Below the pieces are notes generated by a model that was given only the letters and a program-made list of their open reading frames with translations, was not told the DNA's origin and searched no databases. Shown here one piece after another: positions 44,780 to 52,352 of a DNA stretch of 64,000 bases. Positions within the stretch are counted from its first letter, which is position 1; each line of letters begins with the position of its first letter. Made by a program: the position numbers and the translations under genes. Origin of the DNA: Myxococcales bacterium (lineage in GTDB: Bacteria > Myxococcota_A > Polyangia > Polyangiales > JADJMO01); the NCBI GenBank assembly GCA_016709545.1, contig JADJMO010000009.1, positions 62,001-126,000 of the forward strand, read 5' to 3'.

Positions 44780-45955
44780 CTACTTGCAGACCGCGCTCTT
44801 CTTCACCGAGCCGTACGCGATGGTGCGGATCGGGTGGCTCGGGGTGAAGGCGCCGGCGGGCAAGGCGTCCCATACGAGGCCGTCCTCGCTGCGGTAGAAG
44901 GCCTGCTTCTCGTACCACTGCATCCAGCCGCCCTTCACGCCCACGAAGGTGCCGGTGGAGGCGCTCCACGCGACGGGGCCGAGGTCGGGGCCGTTGCCCG
45001 CGACGCTGCGCACGCTGGTCTTGGACTTCGTCCAGACCTTGCCGTCCGCGCTCTCGAAGCGCTGGCGGGCGCCGCCGACCGCGCCCCACGCGTAGAACGT
45101 CTTGCCGGTGAACACGGGCGCCGCGTCGATCGTGCCGCCCACGTTGCTCGCCGTGAAGGTCTTGCCGCCGTCGCTCGAGACGCACACCACGCCGTCCGCG
45201 CCGAACACCGCGAACGCGCTCGCGGCGCCGGCAATGCCCTGCACGTTGTTGCCGCAGGTCGCGGGGAACGTGGTGGGCTTGCGCCACGTCTTGCCGAGGT
45301 CGGCGCTGATCACGAGGTCGGGCTTGGCGTCGGAGAGCAGCATCACCGCACCGATGCCCTCGACGAAGGCCGCGCTGCGCACGTTCCACTGGTCGGTCGG
45401 GGCCTCGGTCACGTTGGTCCACGAGAGCCCGAGATCCTTGGAGACGCGGCCGGTGCGCGAGGCGGCGAGGAAGCCGTCGTTCCAGACCATGCCGCCGAAG
45501 GTGGTGCCCTCGAGCACCTTGGTCCACGTGACGCCGTCGTCGCTGCGCCGGATCGAGCCCGGCTTGCCCCACCCGAAGGTGGCCAGGAAATAGCCGCCGC
45601 CGGAGGTGAGACCGCGGCCGGCGCCGGGGTCGTGGTCGCAGTCGTTGCCGCCCTCGAAGCAGCGGATCGTCGGCGCGTCGGAGCGATCGGCGACCCACGT
45701 GCGGCCGTCGTCGCAGGAGACGGTGGTGCGGCCCGCGTGGCCCTGCGCGACGAACGCGGCGGTGGTGCCAGGGGGCGCCTCGGGGACGGTCGTGTCGGTG
45801 GCGCTGCCGGTGTCGACGGGGCTGGCGTCGGTCGCGGTGTCGACGCCTTCTTCGAGGGCGACGTCGGCGCCGGAGTCCTCCTCGGTGGGGGCCTCGGAGG
45901 CGCTGCTGCAGCCGGTGACGAGGAGCGCGAGGAGGCAGGTGCGAAGGCCGGTCAT
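44780..45955 (-). CDS. BNR/sialidase-like propeller lipoprotein
   Basis: A 391-residue exported protein with lipobox LLVTGC (Cys16) and an acidic Asp/Thr linker to about residue 65. The folded part repeats the Asp-box style segment S.DDG.TW (SCDDGRTWVADRS; RSDDGVTWTKVLE; SADLGKTWRKPT; SSDGGKTFTASN; SADGKVWTKSK; RSEDGLVWDAL), as in BNR or sialidase-like beta-propellers. The catalytic Arg triad of sialidases is not evident, so binding rather than hydrolysis is likely. Its upstream region carries the same TGAGCC-N17-GCCTCTCC element as the ECF operon at 53894, so it may belong to that regulon. Confidence 0.82.
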   Translation of the reverse strand: MTGLRTCLLALLVTGCSSASEAPTEEDSGADVALEEGVDTATDASPVDTGSATDTTVPEAPPGTTAAFVAQGHAGRTTVSCDDGRTWVADRSDAPTIRCFEGGNDCDHDPGAGRGLTSGGGYFLATFGWGKPGSIRRSDDGVTWTKVLEGTTFGGMVWNDGFLAASRTGRVSKDLGLSWTNVTEAPTDQWNVRSAAFVEGIGAVMLLSDAKPDLVISADLGKTWRKPTTFPATCGNNVQGIAGAASAFAVFGADGVVCVSSDGGKTFTASNVGGTIDAAPVFTGKTFYAWGAVGGARQRFESADGKVWTKSKTSVRSVAGNGPDLGPVAWSASTGTFVGVKGGWMQWYEKQAFYRSEDGLVWDALPAGAFTPSHPIRTIAYGSVKKSAVCK

Positions 45956-45961
45956 CGAGGA

Positions 45962-45992
45962 GGAGAGGCCGGCACGGGGGCCGATCGGCTCA
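45962..45992 (-). promoter_or_regulatory. Candidate ECF promoter (TGAGCC-N17-GCCTCTCC) of the BNR lipoprotein
   Basis: On the minus strand TGAGCC lies at 45992-45987 and GCCTCTCC at 45969-45962, 17 bases apart and 6 bases before the ATG at 45955. The block TGAGCCGATCG is identical to that before the ECF operon (53901-53931). If the second block is the -10 region, transcription would begin at or near the start codon, giving a leaderless mRNA. Confidence 0.65.
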
Positions 45993-46006
45993 GGAATCGG
46001 AGTGCC

Positions 46007-46113
46007 TCACCACACCCGCACGAACGTGCGCCGGCGGTCCCGGTCCCCCGTCCCGAGCTGGCCGTCGGCGTTCTCCCCCGTGCCGTGATGCGGCCCGCAG
46101 CCACCACGCGAAC
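46007..46113 (-). pseudogene. Decayed 3' end of an RCC1-repeat lipoprotein gene
   Basis: Bases 46007-46083 match 50195-50271, the last 77 bases of the intact RCC1 gene including its stop codon, with two mismatches. After that about 36 bases of the intact gene are missing, and similarity resumes for about 25 bases (CGTGA, TGCGGCCCGC, ACGCG). Nothing further upstream matches. The two copies are in the same orientation and bracket a 4.1-kb segment with two ECF/YCII operons. This looks like the trace of a duplication, an insertion or gene conversion. Confidence 0.75.
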
Positions 46114-46127
46114 AACAGTCTGGCCCC

Positions 46128-47363
46128 TCAACCCAGCCGGCGCGCGAGGCTCGCTCGGATCGCTTCGGAGGGCGCGGCGTCGAGGGCGGTCGCTCGATGT
46201 TGCGCCGCGAGGTCGGCGTGACCCGCGCGCCGATGGAGGTCGGAGAGCACCGCAGCCCACGGGTAGGAACCGAGCAGCCAGGAAGGGGGCGAAAGGCCGT
46301 CGATCACAGCGAGGCCGGCCGCTGCCCCCCGCCATTCGCCGACAGCGACGGCGCGGTTCAGCGTGTGCAGCGCCGACGGCGCCACGCGATCCAGCAACTC
46401 GTAGCACTCGACGATGCGGTCCCACCGTGTCTCCCGAGAGGAGGGCGCGAGACAGTGCTCGGCAGCGATTCCGGCCTCGGCGTGGTACCTGGAGAAGACG
46501 GGCCCCTCGGCCGCGCGAGCCAGCCAGGAGAGCCCCACCGCAATGCCCCCTTGGTCCCAGAGGGAGCGGTCTTGCTCCTCGAGGAGCAGGAGGCCACCGC
46601 TCCCGTCCTGTCGGGCGGGCATGCGCGCCTCGTGCAGGTGCATGAGGGCCAACAACGCGAACGTCTGTGGGGTGGCGCCGAGCGGATGGGCCGCCAGGAT
46701 CGTCGTGAGCCTCCGGGCTTCTTGGCAGAGATCACGCCGGATCGCGTCGTCGGCGTGAGAGGAGAGGTAGCCTTCCGTGAAGAGCGTGTAGAGGACCGTC
46801 TGCACGGCAGGGAGCCGCGAGGCGAGTTGCTCGTTCGTGAGATCGGCGGCGAGCAGGGGCGACTCCCGGAGGCGCTCTCGCGCCCGTCCGAGCCGCTTGT
46901 AGACGCTGGCTTCGGTGATGAAGAGTCGCTCGGCGATCTCGCGGACGTCGAAGCCGCACAGGGTCTTGAGGGCGAGAACGAGCTGGGATTCCACGGAGAG
47001 TCCGTCGTCGCAGCAGACGAAGAGCATCCGCAACAGATCGTCGCTGACCTCTCCGGACAGCACCGCGATGGAAACCTCGCTCGGCGGCGCGAGCTCGGTC
47101 CGCAGGTGCTCGGCGGCGAGCTCGCTCCGACGGATCCGCGCGCGCAACTCTCCCGCGAGCTGGTTGTACGCGACGCGAACCAGCCAGGCTGCGGGGTTGT
47201 CGGGCACGACACCTCGAGGCCACGACTCGACGGCCGCGAGCAACGCCGATTGGACGGCGTCTTCGATCGCCTCGAGGTGCCGAGAGCCCGCTCGTCGCAC
47301 GAGGATGGCCACGAGGCGGCCGTACTCGTGTCGGAAGAAGTGATCGTCGAGCGACGGGTTCAT
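46128..47363 (-). CDS. ECF42-type RNA polymerase sigma factor (YCII-linked)
   Basis: A 411-residue sigma factor. Region 2 is in HLEAIEDAVQSALLAAVESW, region 4 in LCGFDVREIAERLFITEASV and LGRARERLRE. Residues 185-411 are the long helical extension (DUF6596/TPR-like) with VQTVLYTLFTEGYLSSHADD and LLALMHLHEARMPAR. That build, with a neighbouring YCII/DGPF gene whose stop overlaps its start by 4 bp, defines the ECF42 group, which uses its C-terminal extension for activation instead of an anti-sigma factor. It is the second gene of a minus-strand operon and has a paralogue at 48625. Confidence 0.9.
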   Translation of the reverse strand: MNPSLDDHFFRHEYGRLVAILVRRAGSRHLEAIEDAVQSALLAAVESWPRGVVPDNPAAWLVRVAYNQLAGELRARIRRSELAAEHLRTELAPPSEVSIAVLSGEVSDDLLRMLFVCCDDGLSVESQLVLALKTLCGFDVREIAERLFITEASVYKRLGRARERLRESPLLAADLTNEQLASRLPAVQTVLYTLFTEGYLSSHADDAIRRDLCQEARRLTTILAAHPLGATPQTFALLALMHLHEARMPARQDGSGGLLLLEEQDRSLWDQGGIAVGLSWLARAAEGPVFSRYHAEAGIAAEHCLAPSSRETRWDRIVECYELLDRVAPSALHTLNRAVAVGEWRGAAAGLAVIDGLSPPSWLLGSYPWAAVLSDLHRRAGHADLAAQHRATALDAAPSEAIRASLARRLG

Positions 47364-47704
47364 CCTGGCGCGTGAATCTCGATGACCTCCACGCCCGACC
47401 CAGGGCGGACGAGCCCGGGACACGCCCGTGCGATCTGGACGGCTTCGTCGAGGCTCGCAGCGGACACGATCATGTAGCCGCCGACCAGTTCTTTCACCTC
47501 CACGAACGGTCCGTCCGGCGCCGGATCCGCCGTGGCGACGCGCCCCTGGCCGAGACGGCCACCGAGGTCCACCAGGTTCTTCGCGAACTGCTCGCGCCAC
47601 GCGTTGAACTTGGCGTACATGGCCTGCATCTGGGCGGGGGAGGGCTTGTCGGCGCTGGCGGGGTCGGTGGGGACGTTGCGCTGCAAGCAGAGGTACTTCG
47701 GCAT
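47360..47704 (-). CDS. YCII-related (DGPF) domain protein
   Basis: A 114-residue protein read from the ATG at 47704 with an AGGAGA site. It has the family plan: a first strand PKYLCLQRNV, helix PAQMQAMYAKFNAWREQFA, then the DGPFVEVKELVGGYMIV signature and a helix SLDEAVQIARACPGL. YCII proteins are small dimers of the ABM-like fold of unclear chemistry, and are the usual target and partner genes of ECF42 sigma factors. A TGTC-N19-CGAC element stands 51 bp upstream. Confidence 0.92.
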   Translation of the reverse strand: MPKYLCLQRNVPTDPASADKPSPAQMQAMYAKFNAWREQFAKNLVDLGGRLGQGRVATADPAPDGPFVEVKELVGGYMIVSAASLDEAVQIARACPGLVRPGSGVEVIEIHAPG

Positions 47705-47755
47705 GTCGTTCTCCTGGGAGGTCCTGGCGCCGGTCGGCGTGACCGGTTGTCCCAT

Positions 47756-47782
47756 GTCGCGGGAGCGACGGCACTTTGGACA
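47756..47782 (-). promoter_or_regulatory. Candidate ECF42 promoter for the YCII-sigma operon
   Basis: On the minus strand TGTCCA (47782-47777), 17 bases, then CGAC (47759-47756), 51 bp before the YCII start. It mirrors TGTCGT-N17-CGTC before the VOC gene in the same gap. TGTC/CG-type hexamers are what I remember for promoters of the ECF41/42 groups, so one or both local sigma factors may read them. Confidence 0.55.
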
Positions 47783-47807
47783 GGGCTCTCACATTTTTTT
47801 GCGGGGC

Positions 47808-47834
47808 TGTCGTGGAGGGGTGGCTTGGTGCGTC
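47808..47834 (+). promoter_or_regulatory. Candidate ECF42 promoter for the VOC-YCII-sigma operon
   Basis: TGTCGT (47808-47813), 17 bases, then CGTC (47831-47834), 49 bp before the VOC start. Spacing and distance to the start match the element on the opposite strand at 47756-47782. A run of seven T at 47794-47800 between the two promoters is unusual in this GC-rich region. Confidence 0.55.
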
Positions 47835-47883
47835 TTCGGAGGGAGACCGCGTATCGCGGCCCGACACCAAGGAGTGCGCCATC

Positions 47884-48225
47884 ATGTCGTCACCGTTTGT
47901 CTGGTTCCACCACAACGGCAAGAAGCCGAACGAAACCAAGAGCTTTCTCCGGTCGTTGCTCGGCTGCGACACCTCCGACGGTCCAGGGGGCATGACGCTC
48001 CTGACCAGGGGCGACGGCCCGTTCGCGGCGATCGGCGGCGCGGCCCACGGTGACCGCGACGAGTGGATCCCCTTCGTCACCGTGGACGACGTCGACGCGG
48101 CGACGAAGCGCGCCTTGGCCCTCGGAGCGTCGCTGGTCAGCGACAAGAGGCCTGGACCCGCGGGAGAATTCAGCGTGGTGAGAGACCCGGGCGGGGCCGC
48201 GCTCGCCCTGTGGAAGAAGGCCTGA
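47884..48225 (+). CDS. VOC (glyoxalase/bleomycin-resistance) superfamily protein
   Basis: A 113-residue protein with an AAGGAG site. WFHHNGKKPNETKSFLRSLLG is the first beta-alpha-beta half, IPFVTVDDVDAATKRALALGASLV and FSVVRDPGGAALALWKK the second. The end DPGGAALALW is the typical metal-ligand strand, although here the metal Glu is replaced by Ala/Leu, so it may not be an active glyoxalase. It heads the operon VOC-YCII-ECF42. VOC genes are known neighbours of ECF42 factors. Confidence 0.88.
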   Translation: MSSPFVWFHHNGKKPNETKSFLRSLLGCDTSDGPGGMTLLTRGDGPFAAIGGAAHGDRDEWIPFVTVDDVDAATKRALALGASLVSDKRPGPAGEFSVVRDPGGAALALWKKA

Positions 48226-48277
48226 AGCAGCACGTGGAGGCGCGAGAGACGACGCTGCTACCTTGCTGGAGCCGACG

Positions 48278-48637
48278 ATGACCACCTACGCCCTGCTCAT
48301 CTACCGGACGGCGCCCGCGGCCGAGGCCCTGCCGGAGCTCGACGAGCGTGAGGCGTTGGCTCGTCATCGGGCGCTCCAGAGGGACGCTCACGAAAGCGGT
48401 GACCTCCACGCCGTCGCCCAGCTCGACGCGCCACATTCGGCCCGCAACGTCCGCGCGCGCGCGAACGGGCACGAGATCAGCGATGGACCGTTCATCGAAG
48501 CAAAGGAGTGGCTCGTCGGTTTCTACCTCGTGGACTGCGCCGACGAGGAGCAAGCGGTCGCGCGCGCGGAGGGCATCTGCGTCGACCCCCACCACGTCAT
48601 CGAAGTGCGGCCCGTGAACTGGCGATGGCGACCCTGA
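48278..48637 (+). CDS. YCII-related (DGPF) domain protein
   Basis: A 119-residue protein from the ATG at 48278. It shows the YCII pattern: TYALLIYRTA, a helix EREALARHRALQRDAHESG, then GHEISDGPFIEAKEWLVGFYLV with the DGPF motif and a helix EEQAVARAEGI before VIEVRPV. Only distant similarity to the YCII protein at 47360 is visible outside the motif, so the two operons are not a recent duplication. Its 3' end overlaps the sigma gene by 13 bp. Confidence 0.92.
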   Translation: MTTYALLIYRTAPAAEALPELDEREALARHRALQRDAHESGDLHAVAQLDAPHSARNVRARANGHEISDGPFIEAKEWLVGFYLVDCADEEQAVARAEGICVDPHHVIEVRPVNWRWRP

Positions 48638-49875
48638 CCCCTGCCCAGGCCGACGCGCTGCGCAGGGTCTACCCGAGCCTCCTCGCCAAGGTCTTGCGCT
48701 TCACGGGCTCTTTGCCCGATGCGGAGGACGCGGTTCACGACGCGGTCGAACGCGCCTTGTCGTCTTGGACGGTCTCGACGTTGCCAGAGGCTCCTGAGGC
48801 GTGGCTCTTGACGGTCGCTCGGAACTCTCACCGCGATCGGAGGCGGCGGGCGCGGCGGACCGACAGCCACGCCGACGCCGTAGAGGTGCTCGCGCGCCTG
48901 AGCCCGTGTGCGCAGCTCGTCGCGGCCAGGCCGGAGATCGGCGGAGGCTTCGGCGACGAGTTCCTGCGACTCCTCTTCGCCTGCTGTCACCCTGCCCTCG
49001 AGGACGGCGAGAGCGCTGCCCTCGCGCTGGCCACGGTCGTCGGGCTGTCGAACGACGAGGTCGCCCGCGCGTTCGTCGTGGCGCCACGCAGCATGGAGCA
49101 GCGCCTCACCCGCGCGCGCAAGCGGCTCCGGGAGAAGGGCGACGTCGAAGGCACCACATCCGAGCGCAGTTCGGGCCGCCTGCCGGCCGTGCTCCGGACC
49201 GTCCACCTCCTCTTCAACGAAGGCTACTGGTCGGGCGACGACGAGACGCCGATTCGTGGTGACCTCTGCCGACTCGCGCTCGGGCTCTCGCGATCTCTCG
49301 TCGAGATCTACCCTCGCGAACCCGAGGCGGCCGGCCTGCTCGCGTTGTTGCTGCTGCACGAGGCCCGCCGGCCCTCGAGGCTCGACGAAAGTGGCAACCC
49401 CGTGCCTCTCCCAGACCAGGATCGAACGCAGTGGGATCGGGGGGCGATCCGCCAGGCATCCACGATCCTGGAGCAGGCGCTCCACGCGGGTCTCCCCGGC
49501 CCGCTGCAGACAGAGGCCGCGATCGCCGCCACGCACTGCATGGCACGCTCGGCCGACGAGACCGACTGGTCGGAGATCTCCGCGCTCTACGCGCTGCTCG
49601 AACGTTTCCGGCCCACGCCTGCGGTCCGGGTCCATCGGGCATTCGCTGTCGGCAAGGCTCGAGGCGCTGCAGCGGGGCTCGCCCTGCTCGAGCAGGCCGA
49701 CGTCGACGTGACGAGCTACCCCTACGTCCACCTCGTGCGTGGCGCCCTCCTTCAAGAAGCGGGCGAGGTACGCGACGCTGTCTGGTCCCTCGAGAAGGCG
49801 GTGGCCTGCGCGCGGAATGCCCACGAACGCAGGCAAATCGAGGAGCGGATCGCACGTCTGGAGGCCCGAACATGA
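48625..49875 (+). CDS. ECF42-type RNA polymerase sigma factor (YCII-linked), second copy
   Basis: A 416-residue sigma factor from the ATG at 48625. Region 2: TGSLPDAEDAVHDAVERAL; region 4: VVGLSNDEVARAFVVAPRSM and LTRARKRLREK; then the helical extension with LRTVHLLFNEGYWSGDDE, GLLALLLLHEARRPSR and repeats near the end (VHLVRGALLQEAGEVRDA). This is the same family as 46128 but strongly diverged. It is translated with the preceding YCII gene and overlaps the next gene by 4 bp (ATGA). Activation through its C-terminal extension is known for the family. Confidence 0.9.
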   Translation: MATLTPAQADALRRVYPSLLAKVLRFTGSLPDAEDAVHDAVERALSSWTVSTLPEAPEAWLLTVARNSHRDRRRRARRTDSHADAVEVLARLSPCAQLVAARPEIGGGFGDEFLRLLFACCHPALEDGESAALALATVVGLSNDEVARAFVVAPRSMEQRLTRARKRLREKGDVEGTTSERSSGRLPAVLRTVHLLFNEGYWSGDDETPIRGDLCRLALGLSRSLVEIYPREPEAAGLLALLLLHEARRPSRLDESGNPVPLPDQDRTQWDRGAIRQASTILEQALHAGLPGPLQTEAAIAATHCMARSADETDWSEISALYALLERFRPTPAVRVHRAFAVGKARGAAAGLALLEQADVDVTSYPYVHLVRGALLQEAGEVRDAVWSLEKAVACARNAHERRQIEERIARLEART

Positions 49876-50188
49876 CGACGTCGGAGAGACTCTTCTGGCA
49901 ACTGGCCGCCGCGCTCCAGGACGAGGACCCGCGTGTGAGCGAGGGCACGATCATGAACGGGCGATGTCTGCGGGTCGGCAGGAGTTCCTCGCCCTCGTCG
50001 ACTACAAGGGCTCGGGCCTGGTGGTGAAGCTCCCGAAGCGGCGGGTCGACGAACTCATGGCGGAGGGTGTCGGGAAGCCCTTCGCGCCGGCAGGAAGAGT
50101 GTTCGGGGAGTGGGTCTCGATCCCGACGCCGGATCGGCAGCGCTGGAGCGACCTCCTTCGCGAAGGGCTCGCGTTCGTGGGCGGCTGA
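49872..50188 (+). CDS. Small conserved hypothetical protein, frameshifted
   Basis: The start MTTSERLFWQLAAALQDED and EGTIMNGRCLRVG read in one frame; EFLALVDYKGSGLVVKLPKR, RVDELMAEGVGKPFAPAG and the end read in another, and together they make a single plausible protein of about 105 residues. The change falls at about 49978-49986 (around GGCAGGAG) and is repaired by adding one base. In the first frame translation would stop at 50027; the ATG at 49964 begins the second. I recognise similar uncharacterised proteins of about this length. It is the last gene of the VOC-YCII-ECF42 operon. Confidence 0.65.
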
Positions 50189-50194
50189 CCCGCG

Positions 50195-51388
50195 TCACCA
50201 CACCCGCACGAACGTGCGCCTGCGGTCCCGGTCCCCCGTCCCGAGCTGGCCGTCGGCGTTCTCGCCCGTGCAGTGCACGGCGCCGTTCGTGTCGAGCGCG
50301 CACGTGAACATGCGGCCCGCCGTCGCCACGCGGACGTTCGGCAGCGCCACCGCCGTGAACGCCTTGCGGCCCACCGTGTCGCCGAGGCCGAGCTGCCCCT
50401 CCTCGTTGCGGCCGGTGCAGAGCAGCGCGCCGTCCTCGTGCACCAGGCAGGCGTGGAACGTGTCGATCGAGAAGCTGCGCACGGGCGCCGGATCCAGCTG
50501 CCGCGGCCCGTATTGCGTGGTGGGCGTGGCGAGCCCGAGCTGGCCGAACGTGTTGTCGCCGAAGCAGTGCAGCGTGCGGTCGCGCTTGCGCGCGCAGCTC
50601 GCGTCCTGGCCGAGATCGAGGTCGAGCCAGTCGGTGTCCGTGCCCACGCGCGTGGGCGTACGGAGCTGGATCCCCGCGGTCGAGGGCTGCCCGAGCTCGC
50701 CCTCGGTGTTGCGGCCCCAGCAGAGGAGCTCGCCCGAGGCCTTCACCGCGCAGGCGTGCCCCTGCCCGCCCTGCACGCGCTGGTAGCCGTCGCCGATGCG
50801 CACCGGCACGAGCGAGGGCGCGCCGGGGTAGCCGTCGCCGAGCCCGAGCTGGCCCTCGACGTTGGCGCCGAAGCCCCACAGCGAGCCGTCGGCGAGCACC
50901 ACGTAGGTCGTCTCGTAGCCGGCGCCGAGCGCGACCACCTTCGAGGGCAACGTCACGCGGGTCGGCGTCGCGCGGTCCTTGGTGTCGCCGAGGCCGAGCT
51001 GGCCGCGCTCGTTCGCGCCGAAGCAATGGAGATCGCCGCCGCCGTCGACGGCGCAGGTCGCGTCCTCGTGCAGCGCGATCGCCGACCAGTCGCCCGGGAC
51101 GATCGTGGGGACGAGGCGGCTCGTGGTGTCGCCGGTGCCGAGCGCGCCGCGCACGTTGCGGCCCCAGCAGGCGAGCGTGCCGCCGCGGAGCGCGCACGTG
51201 TGGTACTGGCCGGCGACCACGGTGCTGGCCTCGATCACGGCGCCATCGAGGGGGGCGTCGGCGAAGGCGGTGTCGGTCGCGGCGTCGCTCGCAGCGTCGG
51301 CCGTGGCGTCGCCGACGGGGCGCGCGACGATCGCGTCGACGTCGATGCCGCAGCCGACGAGGCAGATCGCGAGCAGCGCGCGCCTCAC
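50195..51388 (-). CDS. RCC1-repeat propeller lipoprotein, last gene of the ECF-FecR operon
   Basis: A 397-residue protein with lipobox CLVGC (Cys13) and an Asp/Ala linker to about residue 52. Seven RCC1 blades follow, each with the GALGTGD or GQLGLGD type motif and a Cys pair (CALRGGTLACWG; CAVDGGGDLHCFG; CAVKASGELLCWG; CALDTNGAVHCTG), which would close a seven-bladed propeller. Its start overlaps the stop of the gene upstream by 4 bp, so it belongs to the ECF operon. A decayed copy of its 3' end lies at 46007. Confidence 0.92.
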   Translation of the reverse strand: MRRALLAICLVGCGIDVDAIVARPVGDATADAASDAATDTAFADAPLDGAVIEASTVVAGQYHTCALRGGTLACWGRNVRGALGTGDTTSRLVPTIVPGDWSAIALHEDATCAVDGGGDLHCFGANERGQLGLGDTKDRATPTRVTLPSKVVALGAGYETTYVVLADGSLWGFGANVEGQLGLGDGYPGAPSLVPVRIGDGYQRVQGGQGHACAVKASGELLCWGRNTEGELGQPSTAGIQLRTPTRVGTDTDWLDLDLGQDASCARKRDRTLHCFGDNTFGQLGLATPTTQYGPRQLDPAPVRSFSIDTFHACLVHEDGALLCTGRNEEGQLGLGDTVGRKAFTAVALPNVRVATAGRMFTCALDTNGAVHCTGENADGQLGTGDRDRRRTFVRVW

Positions 51389-52352
51389 GGGCCACCCCCG
51401 ATCCCCGCGCCGAGGAACAGCCCCGCGCCCGCGAAGAAGCCGCCGAACGACACCTCACGCTCGCCGACGACGTTGGCCCGCAGCGTCGAGAACGTGCGGC
51501 CCGCGAGCACCTCCGCGCCGAGCCGCACCGGGCCGAGCCGTAGCGTGGGTCCGACCGCGATCAACGCCTCGAGGCTCCCGCCCGACGCGCCGCGCGCCTC
51601 GAACGCGGGGTCGTCGATGCGGCCGTCGAGGCGGGTCCAGCGACCACCGACGAACAGCGTGGCGTCGAGCGCGAGCACGCCGACCACGTGGCGCACACCG
51701 ACTCCAAGAGGAGCGCGGTCGACACCGCGGCGACGGAGCCGGTGCTGCGCACCGCCGTGCCCGACTCGAGCCCCGCGTCGAAGACGAACCGCAGCGCCGA
51801 AGGCAGCGCGAACGTGGCCCGCACCGAGGGCGCGAACGTGCTGAACGCGGCCCCGAAATCCCGGCGACGCAGGCCGATCGCCGCGCCGAGGTCGACCTCG
51901 GTGCGCCGCGGGGTCACCACCGTCCGCGCCGCGTCGTGGGCCGCGCTCGTGAGCTCCGGCGGCGCCTGGGTCACGGGCACCGGCACCTCCTTCGGCGCCG
52001 GCGAGAGCAGCTCGAGCCACGAGGTGAGGAACAGCTGCGAGATGGCGAGGGCCATCGTGCGCTCGCGGCCCTTGGACTCGGTGGGCATCGGGAGCGTGCG
52101 CTCCAGCGTCTTGCCGGTCACCGGGTCGTCGACGCGGATGCGCATCTCGGCGCTGGCGCAGGTGATCTTCACCTTGGGCAGCGTGACCGCGGTCTTGTCC
52201 GAGAGCAGGTGAGCGAGCTCGAGCGCGAGCACCCGCTCCACCTCGGCGAGGTCGAGCGCGCCGCACCCCTCGGCGCCGACGGGCACGACCACGGCCGCCC
52301 GCGCGAGCGAGGGCGCGAGCACCACGAGCAGCAGGGACAGGCTTCGCTTCAT
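51385..52352 (-). CDS. Exported protein with beta-rich C-terminal half, frameshifted
   Basis: Read from the ATG at 52352, with a signal peptide (LSLLLVVLAPSLARA). Residues 20-115 form a mixed alpha/beta domain with Cys at GCGALD and ITCASAEMRIRV. From about residue 160 the sequence has barrel-like strands (VDLGAAIGLRRRDF; ATFALPSALRFVFDAGLESG). At about 51698-51708 the frame breaks; adding one base continues VRHVVGVLALDATLFVGGRW through to FFAGAGLFLGAGIGGGP. The whole would be about 322 residues. Both neighbours overlap by 4 bp, so the operon is intact and an outer-membrane location is likely. Confidence 0.75.

Noticed and set aside
46128..50188. ECF42 island as a classical integrative element or transposon
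   Set aside because: No integrase, transposase, terminal inverted repeat or tRNA target is visible; only the RCC1 end repeat is seen.
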